Source of the DNA: Aquimonas sp041395245
GTDB taxonomy: Bacteria > Pseudomonadota > Gammaproteobacteria > Xanthomonadales > Xanthomonadaceae
Direction: 5' to 3'
Assembly (NCBI GenBank): GCA_041395245.1
Contig: JAWLAY010000006.1
Location: forward strand, 1-64,000
DNA: 64,000 nt
Made by a program: the position numbers and the translations under genes. Positions 25,725 to 34,230 of this stretch are shown one piece after another (positions within the stretch are counted from its first letter, which is position 1; every line of letters starts with the position of its first letter). The notes beneath the pieces are model-generated. The model did not search any database. It was not told the origin of the DNA and worked only from the letters and a program-made list of their open reading frames with translations.

Positions 25725-26451
25725 CTGGATCGCCGTCGGCGCCGCCCTGCTCAGCGGACTGTTGGGCGGCGTGCACTGTGTCGCCATGTGTGGCGGCGTG
25801 GCAGCGGGCGTTGCCGTCGGCGCGCAACCGCGCGACAAGCGCGACGCACTGCATGCCGCCTTGTTCAGTAACCTCGGACGCGTGCTTGGCTACACGCTCG
25901 CGGGACTGCTGGTCGGCGGATTTGGCGCAGGATTGATCCAGCTTTTCCGTCTCGACAGCCTGCTGTTCGGCATGCGCATGGCGGTCGGACTGATGTTGAT
26001 TCTGATCGCGCTGAAGCTGATGTTCCCTGGTCGTGGTGGGAACCTGCTTGGCAAACCGGGCATCGCGCTGTGGCAAAAAATCGCCCCCCTGCAACGGCAT
26101 CTGCTACCCGCCAACACGCCCACCCGACAACTCGCGCTGGGCATGCTGTGGGGATGGTTGCCTTGCGGACTGAGCCTCAGCCTGCTGACCGCCGCCTGGC
26201 TGACCGCGAACGCGGTGCAGGCGGGCTTGATGATGGCCGCGTTCGGCATTGGCACCTTGCCATTGATGCTGCCACTCACCTACAGCGGCGCGCGCGCCGC
26301 GCGTTGGCTCAATCAGGGGCACACCCGCCGCTGGGCCGCCGCCATCGTCCTGCTGGCGGGTGCGCTGACCATCGCCGCACCCTGGCTGGCCCATCTGCCA
26401 GTGGTGCACGGCGCACTGCAGGCATTGGGCTGCGCGACGTTGCCAGCTTGA
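25714..26451 (+). CDS. SafE/TauE-like membrane protein of the ccoS cluster (COG2836)
   Basis: 245 residues from a GTG at 25714 inside the end of ccoS; no earlier start keeps sense. About six membrane helices. The GGVHCVAMCGG motif in the first helix and the later LGMLWGWLPCGL are typical of the COG2836 branch usually found next to cbb3 assembly genes. The paired cysteines suggest metal handling or thiol chemistry, possibly copper related (inference). The start is weakly supported, with no clear ribosome-binding site. Confidence 0.85.
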   Translation: MPIDWIAVGAALLSGLLGGVHCVAMCGGVAAGVAVGAQPRDKRDALHAALFSNLGRVLGYTLAGLLVGGFGAGLIQLFRLDSLLFGMRMAVGLMLILIALKLMFPGRGGNLLGKPGIALWQKIAPLQRHLLPANTPTRQLALGMLWGWLPCGLSLSLLTAAWLTANAVQAGLMMAAFGIGTLPLMLPLTYSGARAARWLNQGHTRRWAAAIVLLAGALTIAAPWLAHLPVVHGALQALGCATLPA

Positions 26452-26461
26452 CATCACGACC

Positions 26462-27388
26462 ATGAGCACTCTGCAGCAGGGCATGCTCGACCTGACCCGT
26501 TTGTGGTTGCGCGGTCTGCGCGGCGATGCCGGGCTGGCCGCTGTACCTGGCGCGCTGGCGCTGCTGTGGTGGCCGCCGACCGCCGTCAACGCACTGCTGC
26601 AGCACATCGCCGACGCCTTCCAGACCGTTGATCCGCAAGGACGTTCCGCGCTGGGCGTGGTGGTCGCCCGGATCAGCGCAGGCGATTTGGGGATCGGACT
26701 GTGCTGGCTGCTGGTCGCGCTGGGCTGTCACACCATGATCATCCGCCGTCAGTGGCGTTTGCTGGATGTCGACGGCCTGATGGTGATCGACACCGGCCTG
26801 CACGCCACACTTCGCGCGATGGCATCGTCAGGTGTGGCGAGCGTGCTCTACCTGTCCGTCTGCCTGGCGAGCTTCACGCTGACGCCGTGGCTGATTTCGG
26901 TTCTCGCCAGTCTGCAGATTGCGCTGCTCATGAAGGTGTTTGCGGCCTTGCTGTTCCTCAGCATCGCGGCGATTCCTGCAGTTTGGCTTTCGATCCGCCT
27001 GCTGCCGCTGCCCTATCTCGCCGCACTGCGCGGCGATTCGCCGCTCGGTCTGCTGTGGTGGAGTTGGCGACTGATGCGCGGACGCTGGTGGATCAGCAGT
27101 CTGTACACCTCTATCCCCGGCACGCTCTACAGCAGTGCACTGCTATTGGTCCCGTTTGTGGTGCTGATCCTGAACTTCTGGTGGCTGGGCGGGCAGAACC
27201 TGGATGGCTCCGAAATCGATCAATTGGGCTGGTTAGGCAGCACGATCAGCATCTCGCGCTGGTTGTTGTGGCCTTTTGACGCCCTGCTGCTGCCGATGAT
27301 CCATGCCAGTTGCCTGGTCGCGCTGCGGCAGGCGCTTCATGCCTCACACTCATTCCCTGCGCCAGACACTACGCCCCGGCCCACGTGA
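26462..27388 (+). CDS. Polytopic membrane protein of unknown function
   Basis: 308 residues beginning ten bases after the safE-like gene, so probably in the same transcript. About six hydrophobic segments: near residues 25-40, 75-90, 120-140, 145-175, 225-245 and 255-285. A conserved-looking cytosolic stretch RGDSPLGLLWWSWRLMRGRWW lies in the middle. I do not recognise a family. Its last 20 bases overlap tail-to-tail with the PycTM-like gene. Confidence 0.72.
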   Translation: MSTLQQGMLDLTRLWLRGLRGDAGLAAVPGALALLWWPPTAVNALLQHIADAFQTVDPQGRSALGVVVARISAGDLGIGLCWLLVALGCHTMIIRRQWRLLDVDGLMVIDTGLHATLRAMASSGVASVLYLSVCLASFTLTPWLISVLASLQIALLMKVFAALLFLSIAAIPAVWLSIRLLPLPYLAALRGDSPLGLLWWSWRLMRGRWWISSLYTSIPGTLYSSALLLVPFVVLILNFWWLGGQNLDGSEIDQLGWLGSTISISRWLLWPFDALLLPMIHASCLVALRQALHASHSFPAPDTTPRPT

Positions 27389-27947
27389 GTGCCTTGACCA
27401 GCAGTGCGGCGACAAAACCACTCAGAAAAAACAGGTAGGACAGTCGCAGATAGCGGTATTTGTGGCGTGCCAGATAGAGGCCGAGACTGTAGAGATCATG
27501 GCTCTGGGCCGCATAGACGGCGGCATCAGTGCGCATGCGCTGCGCAATTTCGCGTTGGAATCGATCCTGATCGAGTTCGGCAAAGTGACCGAAGAACAGC
27601 ACATTGAATACGCCGGGCAAGGGCGCTTCCGGATGCGACAAGCGCAGTGGCCGATACTTGGGCAGCACGGCCAGCACCGCCAGAAACAGCGCCGCGAGGG
27701 TGAACCCTGCCAATACCCAGGCAGCGTGCTTGAACTCCGGCGTCGCCAGCTCGCGCAGGCTCAAGGTGAGCACGATCGACGACACCGTGATCAGGATATT
27801 GGCCTTCATGTCCGCCATGGTGGAAAGCTGCACATGATGCTGCTGCGCGGTTCGCAACAGGTTGTCCGAGGTGTTGCGACCCGCGATGCCAACGAAGTGC
27901 CCGATGCCGACCGGATCGGCAACCGACGATGCAGGTTGCTGGGACAT
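27369..27947 (-). CDS. PycTM-like (DUF5706) two-helix membrane protein
   Basis: 192 residues; AGGAG lies 6 bases before the ATG. Residues ~45-60 carry QLSTMADMKANILITVSS, the D-x-KA-start of helix 1 typical of DUF5706/PycTM, then a second helix (WVLAGFTLAALFLAVLAVLP) and a C-terminal helix (SYLFFLSGFVAALLVKAL). DUF5706 is the membrane effector of Pycsar phage defence, activated by cCMP or cUMP. No cyclase gene is adjacent; the upstream neighbour is hutG, three bases away. It may be a housekeeping relative. Family call by motif, function open. Confidence 0.72.
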   Translation of the reverse strand: MSQQPASSVADPVGIGHFVGIAGRNTSDNLLRTAQQHHVQLSTMADMKANILITVSSIVLTLSLRELATPEFKHAAWVLAGFTLAALFLAVLAVLPKYRPLRLSHPEAPLPGVFNVLFFGHFAELDQDRFQREIAQRMRTDAAVYAAQSHDLYSLGLYLARHKYRYLRLSYLFFLSGFVAALLVKALTWAGA

Positions 27948-27950
27948 GCA

Positions 27951-28757
27951 CTACTCCTGGGGTGAAAGGGTGGATAGCGCCTGATTCAGCAGGCGCTGCA
28001 AGATGACACGCAAACGTCCGGCACGCAGCGCGTCGTAACGCACGGTCTGCTCGTCCATGTAGGTGAGTTGGGCCAGTTCCAGTTGCACCGCGTGGATACC
28101 TTGCGCGGGTTGGCCATAGTGCCGGGTGATGTAGCCGCCCTTGAAGCGACCGTCGATCACCCAGCTGAACTCGGACTGCGTGCGCAGACAGTCGATCAAC
28201 GCCTGCCGCAACGTCGTGCCACAACTCGCGCCGTCAGCGGTGCCCAGATTGAGATCAGGCAACCGTCCTTCGAACAACATCGGCACCTCACTGCGGATCG
28301 AGTGCGCTTCCCACAACAAAACCTGGCCGTGCAAGGCCTGCAGGCGCGCAAGTTCATCACGCAGGGCGGCGTGATACGGCCGCCAGTAGCGATCACAGCG
28401 AGCCGCCACCGACTGCGCGTCCGGTTCGCGCCCGGCACGGTAGAGCGGTTCTCCGGCAAAACTGAAAATCGGGCACAGCCCGGTTTCGACACGTCCGGGA
28501 TACAGCGCACTGCCGTCGGCGGGACGGTTCAGATCGACCACGTAGCGCGAATAACCGGGCACCAGTAGCGAGGCGCCCAGCGTCGCGGCGAAGTCGTACA
28601 GGGTGGAGATATGCCAGTCGGTATCCGGCACGTTGCGGGCGCTGTCGCGGAAGTCCTCGCGCAAGTCGGCGGGAATGGCCGTGCCGTCGTGCGGCATGCT
28701 GATCAGCAGCGGCAGGCTGCCCTCGTGCAGCCGGAAAACCGGGGGTTCAGCGGGCAT
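27951..28757 (-). CDS. hutG: HutG-like N-formylglutamate amidohydrolase
   Basis: 268 residues from the second ATG (28757): GGAGGA lies 6 bases before it but directly abuts the first ATG at 28763. Family motifs SMPHDGTAIP, DTDWH, VVDLNRP, LLWEAHSIRSEVP, DLNLGTADG and the late GRFKGGYITRHYGQP are all present and hold the presumed metal ligands. It releases glutamate from N-formylglutamate, the last step of one histidine-degradation route. No other hut genes are near, so its physiological link is unclear. Confidence 0.9.
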   Translation of the reverse strand: MPAEPPVFRLHEGSLPLLISMPHDGTAIPADLREDFRDSARNVPDTDWHISTLYDFAATLGASLLVPGYSRYVVDLNRPADGSALYPGRVETGLCPIFSFAGEPLYRAGREPDAQSVAARCDRYWRPYHAALRDELARLQALHGQVLLWEAHSIRSEVPMLFEGRLPDLNLGTADGASCGTTLRQALIDCLRTQSEFSWVIDGRFKGGYITRHYGQPAQGIHAVQLELAQLTYMDEQTVRYDALRAGRLRVILQRLLNQALSTLSPQE

Positions 28758-28784
28758 GGACATTCCTCCGGGACAAAGCGCTGC

Positions 28785-28954
28785 CTAGGAGTCTGTCGGA
28801 CTTGAAAGGGAATCGGCCGCAAATCCGTCTGGACGGTCCACTGTTTCGCCGCTTCCTTGGGCAATAGTTCGACTATTGCCCTGCGAAACCGGCAAAAACT
28901 GTCCTCGCCCGGCCGAATTTTCGCTTCGATTCTTCAAGTCCGACAGGCTCCTAG
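28785..28954. repeat. 170-bp MITE-like inverted-repeat element
   Basis: The ends are 22-base inverted repeats, 28785-28806 and 28933-28954, identical at 21 of 22 positions (CTAGGAGTCTGTCGGACTTG... against its complement with one T/C change). Inside is a second hairpin GGGCAATAGT-TCG-ACTATTGCCC at about 28859-28881. There is no coding capacity. Both termini are CTAG, possibly a target duplication. This is the anatomy of a MITE or a large REP-type repeat. The right terminus provides the stop codon of the neighbouring oxidoreductase. Confidence 0.8.
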
Positions 28955-30216
28955 CGAGCAAACCGCGCTGGATTGTACGGTGCGGGATCAACCACCGGCG
29001 TGCGGCCGCAGATCAGGTCCGCGAGCAGATGTCCGGTCACTGCCGACATGCTGACCCCCATCATGCCGTGGCCGCAGGCCAGCCACAGTCCGCGACTGCC
29101 GGGCACGGCACCCAGCAAGGGCAGATCGTCCCAGGTCATCGGTCGCCAGCCAAACCACTCTTCGCGCTTCTCCTCACCCACCGGCACATGCAGGTACTCG
29201 GCGGCACCACGCACCAGGGCATCGAGCCGGACCCGGTTGAGGGAATCGTCATAGCCGCTGAATTCCATCGTGCTGCCCAACCGGAACCCGCTATCCCAGG
29301 CCGTGACGCAGACCGAGCGTTCCTTCAGCACCAAGGGGCGACTCGGCACCCGCGCGGGGCGCGACCAGGTGATCGAATAGCCCTTGCCGGGCTGGATCGG
29401 CAAACGCATGCCGACCGAACGCGCAAGCATCGGCGACCACGCACCCGTCGCCAGCACCACATCGCGCGCTTCGCGACGTCCCTGAGACGTTTGCAATGCG
29501 GTGACGCGCCCGCCGTCTGAGGCCAGCCCTTGCACTGCCACATCGGTTTCGATCTCGCCGCCCAGAGCGACGACGCAACGCTGCAGTTCGGTGAGATAGC
29601 GATCAGGCCGCAAATGGCAGTCGTCGGGGAACACGATGCCGCCCGCCACACCGGACTTGAGCGCGGGCTCCTGCGCTTCGAGCCGGGCGCCATCGACCAC
29701 TTCCGCAGCAATGCCAAGCGCCTGCAAGGCGGGCAATTCGGCAACGTAGTCCTGCAACAAACCGGCATCACGAAACACGTAGGTCAGGCCGCTTTGCGCG
29801 TATTCGCATTGCAGACCCTCGCGTGCGATCAGCTCGCGCAACAGGCTTTGCGAGGCATTCAACAGCACCGCCCGATGCTGCGTGGACGCCTGCCAGTCGC
29901 GCGCATTACAACGTGCCGCGAAGTGCAACAGCCACGCCCACAGCGCCGGGTCCAGACGCGGGCGGATGTAGAGCGGCGCATCCGGTTTCAACATCCAGCG
30001 CAAGCCTTTGCGCAACACGCCCGGTGCCGCCAGCGGCGGCGCATGACTCGGGGTCAGTGTGCCGCAGTTGCCATGCGACGCACCGGCGCCGATGTGGCTG
30101 CGCTCCAGAACACGCACGGACCGTCCTGCGCGCAGCAGCGCCAGCGCGACCGACAAGCCGATCACGCCACCGCCCACCACCAGCACTTCATCGCGTTCAG
30201 TCGGGCCTGTCTGCAC
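28951..30216 (-). CDS. DadA-like FAD-dependent D-amino acid dehydrogenase
   Basis: 421 residues. The FAD motif VVGGGVIGLSVALAL is at the N-terminus, followed by a DAO-type fold: GASHGNCGTLTPSHAPPLA, LATGAWSPML, QPGKGYSIT and the C-terminal FAD contacts WFGWRPMTWDDLPLLG and GHGMMGVSMS. DadA-type enzymes oxidise D-amino acids and pass electrons to quinones. No alanine racemase gene is adjacent. The reading ends FAR and TAG, where TAG falls in the MITE-like right terminus, so the native C-terminus may have been altered by insertion. Confidence 0.88.
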   Translation of the reverse strand: MQTGPTERDEVLVVGGGVIGLSVALALLRAGRSVRVLERSHIGAGASHGNCGTLTPSHAPPLAAPGVLRKGLRWMLKPDAPLYIRPRLDPALWAWLLHFAARCNARDWQASTQHRAVLLNASQSLLRELIAREGLQCEYAQSGLTYVFRDAGLLQDYVAELPALQALGIAAEVVDGARLEAQEPALKSGVAGGIVFPDDCHLRPDRYLTELQRCVVALGGEIETDVAVQGLASDGGRVTALQTSQGRREARDVVLATGAWSPMLARSVGMRLPIQPGKGYSITWSRPARVPSRPLVLKERSVCVTAWDSGFRLGSTMEFSGYDDSLNRVRLDALVRGAAEYLHVPVGEEKREEWFGWRPMTWDDLPLLGAVPGSRGLWLACGHGMMGVSMSAVTGHLLADLICGRTPVVDPAPYNPARFAR

Positions 30217-30231
30217 GAACCTTCCCCCAAC

Positions 30232-31116
30232 TCAATCGATGGCTTGCACGCGTTCGACCGCAAGCCCCTGTTTCTGCAACAAGGAAACCAGACCGCTGTC
30301 GCCGAGCAGATGCAGCGCGCCGACAATCACCAAATGGTTCTGATCGGTCGCCAGCATGGCCTGAACCTGCGGCAGCCATTTCTGGTTGCGCTCGTCCGCC
30401 AGCAGGCGCGCGCTGACCGGCGTGTGTTCATTCATTTCGCGCACCATTTCCTGCTCAACCGCGGTGGCATCGCCATCGCGCCAAGCCTGATAAAGGGTGT
30501 CGAACTTCTCGCGCATTTCGGCGGCGGGCTTGAGCGCTTCGTCAAGCGCATAGATCTGTTCTTCCATCGGCGCACCCGCCAGTGCCGCCAGTTGATCATC
30601 GATGGTTTCCAGCCCGCTGGTCGGCTTTTCATCCGCCTGCGCACGCTGCATGAAGTGCATGTCCAACCCGAGATTGGGATCGAAACCGGCCTGCACCACC
30701 ATCATCACCGACATGTTCAGGGCCAGATACCAGGGCTGCAAACTGTCCGAGCCCGCCACCGCCGCCTCACTGCCCATGAAGGCGGCCAATTTCTTCTCAA
30801 CCTCGTCGGGCAACACCTCACGCAAGGTACGACCATCGCTGAACTTGGCCGCCTGCAGGAACTTAGCCTGCACGCCGGGATCCTGCATCGCCTCGGGTGG
30901 CAACTCGAAGACCATCACGTCGGCATCCGCATAGGCCGCTTCCACTGCCGTATCCAGCGGGTAGTCCTGCGCTTTCAGCATGTGAAACGAACCGAGCAAA
31001 TAGACGCTGCTGTCGGCATCACTCAGCTTCCAGAGCATGGGCACCGGCGGCTTGGCAATCGCAACGCAGGACATCAGCCACAGGCCCAGCAGACCCACCA
31101 CACGCCAACTACGCAT
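30232..31116 (-). CDS. TraB/GumN family exported protein
   Basis: 294 residues with a signal peptide (LLGLWLMSCVAIAKP). The family pattern is clear: LWKLSDADSSVYLLGSFHM near the start, then the conserved ELP (VFELPPEAM) and, near the end, MLATDQNHLVIVGALHLLGDSGLV with the second histidine. TraB/GumN proteins resemble Tiki metalloproteases and bind metal through such His/Glu residues. In xanthomonads a member lies in the gum locus, but no exopolysaccharide genes are here. Substrate unknown. Confidence 0.9.
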   Translation of the reverse strand: MRSWRVVGLLGLWLMSCVAIAKPPVPMLWKLSDADSSVYLLGSFHMLKAQDYPLDTAVEAAYADADVMVFELPPEAMQDPGVQAKFLQAAKFSDGRTLREVLPDEVEKKLAAFMGSEAAVAGSDSLQPWYLALNMSVMMVVQAGFDPNLGLDMHFMQRAQADEKPTSGLETIDDQLAALAGAPMEEQIYALDEALKPAAEMREKFDTLYQAWRDGDATAVEQEMVREMNEHTPVSARLLADERNQKWLPQVQAMLATDQNHLVIVGALHLLGDSGLVSLLQKQGLAVERVQAID

Positions 31117-31285
31117 TCGAGCACTCTCCAGAAATCGGCAGGGTTCGCTGCCTTCGGCGCATTGTCGGCGATGCGTGCGCGAAACTCACGCGAAGTCGAT
31201 CTGCGCGCGAGCGCCGCTTGAGTTTCTGCTGCAGCGCCACCAATCTGGTGTCTTCGCGTCAACACGCCCGTCGAATTTGCCCGCC

Positions 31286-33055
31286 ATGAGCGAGACACCC
31301 AAGTCCCAACGCGGCAGCCTCAGTACCGCCGCGCCGCTCAAACGCCTGTGGCCGTTCATTCGACCCTATCGTGGTCTGGTCGCCTTGTGGCTGGGATTTC
31401 TGGCGCTGTCCAGCACGGCGACCTTGAGCCTGCCGGTCGCGGTTCGTTCCATGATCGATCACGGGTTCGGCGGCAACGATCCTACCGCCGTGGATCGCTG
31501 GTTTATCGGGCTGATGGCGGTCGCGGTATTGCTCGGGCTGGCCACCGCTGGGCGGTTCTACTTCGTCAGCCTGTTGGGCGAAAAGGTCATCGCCGATCTG
31601 CGCAAGACGCTCTACTCGCATCTGCTGCGACTCGACATGGCTTTCTTCGAGCGCACTCGCGCTGGCGAGTTGGTGTCGCGCCTTTCCGCCGACACCGAAC
31701 TGCTGCGCAGCGTGGTCGGCAGTTCCGCCTCGGTGGCGTTGCGCAGCGTGATCACCCTGCTCGGTAGCGCCGCCGCGCTGGCCTGGACCAGCCCGCGTCT
31801 AGCCGGTTTCGCACTGATCGGCATTCCGCTGATCGTGCTGCCCATCGTGGTGTTCGGACGCGGCGTGGCAAGGCGCTCGCGTGCCAGTCAGGATCGGGTC
31901 GCGGATGCCAATGCACGCGCCAGCGAAACCCTCGGTGCCATCCATACCGTGCAGAGCTATGCGCGCGAGCGCCACGAGTCGAACCGCTTCGCCGACGCAG
32001 TGAATATCGCCTTGGACGCTGCGCGCTCGCGCATCGGCATGCAGGCCACGCTCACGGCGACCGTGATCGTGGTCATCTTCGGTGCGATCACCGCCGTGCT
32101 CTGGGTCGGTGCCAAGGACGTCATCGCGGGCACGATGACGGCGGGCGCGCTCAGTCAGTTCGTGCTCTACGCCATGCTGGGTGCGGGCTCTGCCGGAGCA
32201 CTGAGCGAAGTCTGGAGCGAAGTGCAGCGCGCCGCAGGCGGCATGCAGCGCATCGAAGAACTGCTGGCCGAAACGCCGCGCATCACCGCACCCGAACAAC
32301 CTGCGCAACTGACTCTGCCCGTTCGTGGCGAAATTCGTTTCGATGCAGTGCGCTTTCACTATCCCTCGCGCCCCGACCAGGCCGCATTGAGCGATTTCTC
32401 GCTACACATCCGACCCGGAGAAACGGTCGCTTTGGTCGGCCCTTCCGGCGCAGGGAAAAGCACCGTCCTGCAAATGTTGCTGCGCTTCCACGACCCCGAG
32501 TCCGGCCGCATCGCCATTGACGACACCGACCTGCGCACACTGGACCCAGCCACTCTGCGCGAGCAGATTGCACTGGTGCCGCAGGATCCCCTGCTGTTCG
32601 CTGCGGATGCGCTGGACAACCTGCGCTACGGGCGCCTGCAGGCCAGCGAGGCAGAAGTCACCACGGCGGCGCGCAGTGCCGAAGCACATGATTTTCTCAG
32701 CGCGCTGCCCGAGGGCTATCACAGTTTCCTGGGTGAACGCGGCGTCCGCCTCTCGGGTGGGCAGCAGCAACGCCTGGTGATTGCCCGCGCCCTGTTGAAA
32801 GACGCACCCATCCTGCTGCTGGATGAAGCCACCAGCGCGCTCGATGCACAAAGCGAACGCGCCATCCAGCAAGCGCTGGAGCGCCTGATGCAAGGCCGCA
32901 CCACCCTGGTAATCGCACACCGACTCGCCACGGTACGCCGCGCCGACCGCATCATCGTGATGGACCATGGTCGCATCGTCGCGCAGGGCACGCACGATGC
33001 CCTGATGGCCGAAGGCGGCCTGTATGCAGAACTGGCAAGGCTGCAGTTTGCGTAA
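31286..33055 (+). CDS. ABCB-type exporter, fused permease and ATPase
   Basis: 589 residues from ATG 31286. Six membrane helices fill residues ~20-310, followed by the ATPase with Walker A GPSGAGKS, Q-loop LVPQDPLLF, signature LSGGQQQR, Walker B ILLLDEATSALD and switch His in VIAHRLATV. It is a homodimeric exporter of the MsbA/BmrA type; the substrate could be lipid or drug. It stands alone, divergent from TraB/GumN, without lpxK. Upstream in-frame sequence back to 31037 looks non-coding. Confidence 0.9.
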   Translation: MSETPKSQRGSLSTAAPLKRLWPFIRPYRGLVALWLGFLALSSTATLSLPVAVRSMIDHGFGGNDPTAVDRWFIGLMAVAVLLGLATAGRFYFVSLLGEKVIADLRKTLYSHLLRLDMAFFERTRAGELVSRLSADTELLRSVVGSSASVALRSVITLLGSAAALAWTSPRLAGFALIGIPLIVLPIVVFGRGVARRSRASQDRVADANARASETLGAIHTVQSYARERHESNRFADAVNIALDAARSRIGMQATLTATVIVVIFGAITAVLWVGAKDVIAGTMTAGALSQFVLYAMLGAGSAGALSEVWSEVQRAAGGMQRIEELLAETPRITAPEQPAQLTLPVRGEIRFDAVRFHYPSRPDQAALSDFSLHIRPGETVALVGPSGAGKSTVLQMLLRFHDPESGRIAIDDTDLRTLDPATLREQIALVPQDPLLFAADALDNLRYGRLQASEAEVTTAARSAEAHDFLSALPEGYHSFLGERGVRLSGGQQQRLVIARALLKDAPILLLDEATSALDAQSERAIQQALERLMQGRTTLVIAHRLATVRRADRIIVMDHGRIVAQGTHDALMAEGGLYAELARLQFA

Positions 33056-33065
33056 CGCTGCAAAA

Positions 33066-33095
33066 TTGATACCGCGACGCAATTGCCGTTACACT
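33066..33095 (+). promoter_or_regulatory. Candidate sigma-70 promoter of the IPTL-tailed protein
   Basis: TTGATA (33066-33071), an 18-base spacer and TACACT (33090-33095) precede the gene at 33166. The -35 differs from consensus by one base. The leader would be about 65 bases. Confidence 0.5.
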
Positions 33096-33165
33096 CTTGA
33101 CGGGGAAATTGTCGATTTCACACGACTTTCGTCTTTTCACTACCTCCACAAAGAAGGGGATCTCC

Positions 33166-34065
33166 ATGTCTGTTCGCCCGCTCTTCGCTGCACTTCTTTC
33201 GCTTCCGATCAGCGTTGCCGCCATCGCTCAGTCTGCTGATGTCGTCACCTCCACCGAGGTGGTCGAGTCCATCGCCCAACCGCTGAATCCCAACGCGGGC
33301 CAGATCCCGGAGGGAATCACTTGTGGTTCCGTCATCGTTGACAACGGATCGGCTGTGAATTCGGTCGGGACAGGCGCTGGCGGTGCGGATGAAAGCGTGC
33401 TGCAAGACACCAGTCTGGCGATGGGGACGTTCGGATTTGCGCACGCACCTTCCGGCACGTTCCGGGTTGCCGATCAGTTCACGTTGGCTTCCGCTGCCAC
33501 ATTGAACTGCATCTCGCTGTATGCATATCAAACTGGCTCAACCACAACGTCAACGATTACCGACGTCAACCTGCAGATTTGGGATGGAGTCCCTGGCGCG
33601 ATGGGTAGCACCGTGGTGTTTGGCGACACCACCACCAACCGTTTGCTGGCCTCGCAGTGGTCGAATGCCTACCGAACCCAGGAGTCGGCACCTGGCGCGA
33701 CGAATCGTCCCATCATGGAACAAATCGTGAATCTTGGCGGCCTGTCGCTGCCCGCGGGGACATACTGGATCGACTGGCAGACGGGTGGCTCTTTGGCCTC
33801 GGGTCCTTGGGCACCGCCGATCACGATCACTGGACAAGCAGTCACTGGCGACGCATTGCAATTCGACGGTACCGCGTGGGGCGCATTGCTTGATGACGTC
33901 AACCAGCAGGGCCTTCCATTCCAGGTATGGGGAGCCTCCGGCTCGGTATTGCCGGACCCCGTCCCGCAACCTAGCGTCATCCCGTCCACGACCACCACGG
34001 GTTTGACGCTGCTTGCACTGCTCGCTGGTATGGTTGCCGTCCTGCAGTTCCGTAGCCGACGCTAA
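33166..34065 (+). CDS. Exported protein with IPTL-CTERM-like sorting tail
   Basis: 299 residues from ATG 33166 with AAGGGGA 5-6 bases upstream. A signal peptide ends near ISVAAIAQS. The body is Gly/Thr/Ser-rich, low in Lys and Cys, with beta-type segments (FRVADQFTLASAATLNCISLYAYQ, VNLQIWDGVPG, LPAGTYWIDWQTGG) like a lectin or jelly-roll domain. The end is VIPSTTTTG, a hydrophobic helix (LTLLALLAGMVAVLQF) and RSRR, the layout of IPTL/PEP-CTERM tails processed by an exosortase-like enzyme. No sorting enzyme is in the window. Function unknown. Confidence 0.75.
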   Translation: MSVRPLFAALLSLPISVAAIAQSADVVTSTEVVESIAQPLNPNAGQIPEGITCGSVIVDNGSAVNSVGTGAGGADESVLQDTSLAMGTFGFAHAPSGTFRVADQFTLASAATLNCISLYAYQTGSTTTSTITDVNLQIWDGVPGAMGSTVVFGDTTTNRLLASQWSNAYRTQESAPGATNRPIMEQIVNLGGLSLPAGTYWIDWQTGGSLASGPWAPPITITGQAVTGDALQFDGTAWGALLDDVNQQGLPFQVWGASGSVLPDPVPQPSVIPSTTTTGLTLLALLAGMVAVLQFRSRR

Positions 34066-34088
34066 GCTGACCGCGACGGACCGTTTAG

Positions 34089-34117
34089 ACGCCCGGCCCA
34101 TTGAGGCCGGGCGTTTT
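34089..34117 (+). terminator. Rho-independent terminator
   Basis: A 10-bp stem ACGCCCGGCC / GGCCGGGCGT (34089-34098 with 34105-34114) with a six-base loop, ending in TTTT. It follows the IPTL-tailed protein by 23 bases. The next gene starts about 115 bases on. Confidence 0.9.
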
Positions 34118-34230
34118 GCATTCTGGGATGATGTACTCGTGTTACGAGCTACGGCACGCGGTGCCGACCGGACCGCGCACGTGACACCACACATCATTGA
34201 CCGACGCTTCCCATCACGCCGGAGTCTCGA

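Noticed and set aside
27369..28763. Pycsar defence island
   Set aside because: Only one PycTM-like gene, next to hutG, without cyclase or other defence genes. Kept as a single-gene observation only.
29530..31221. 563-codon frame on the plus strand opposite the oxidoreductase and TraB genes
   Set aside because: GC-rich shadow: crosses two genuine genes on the other strand and has no recognisable domain.
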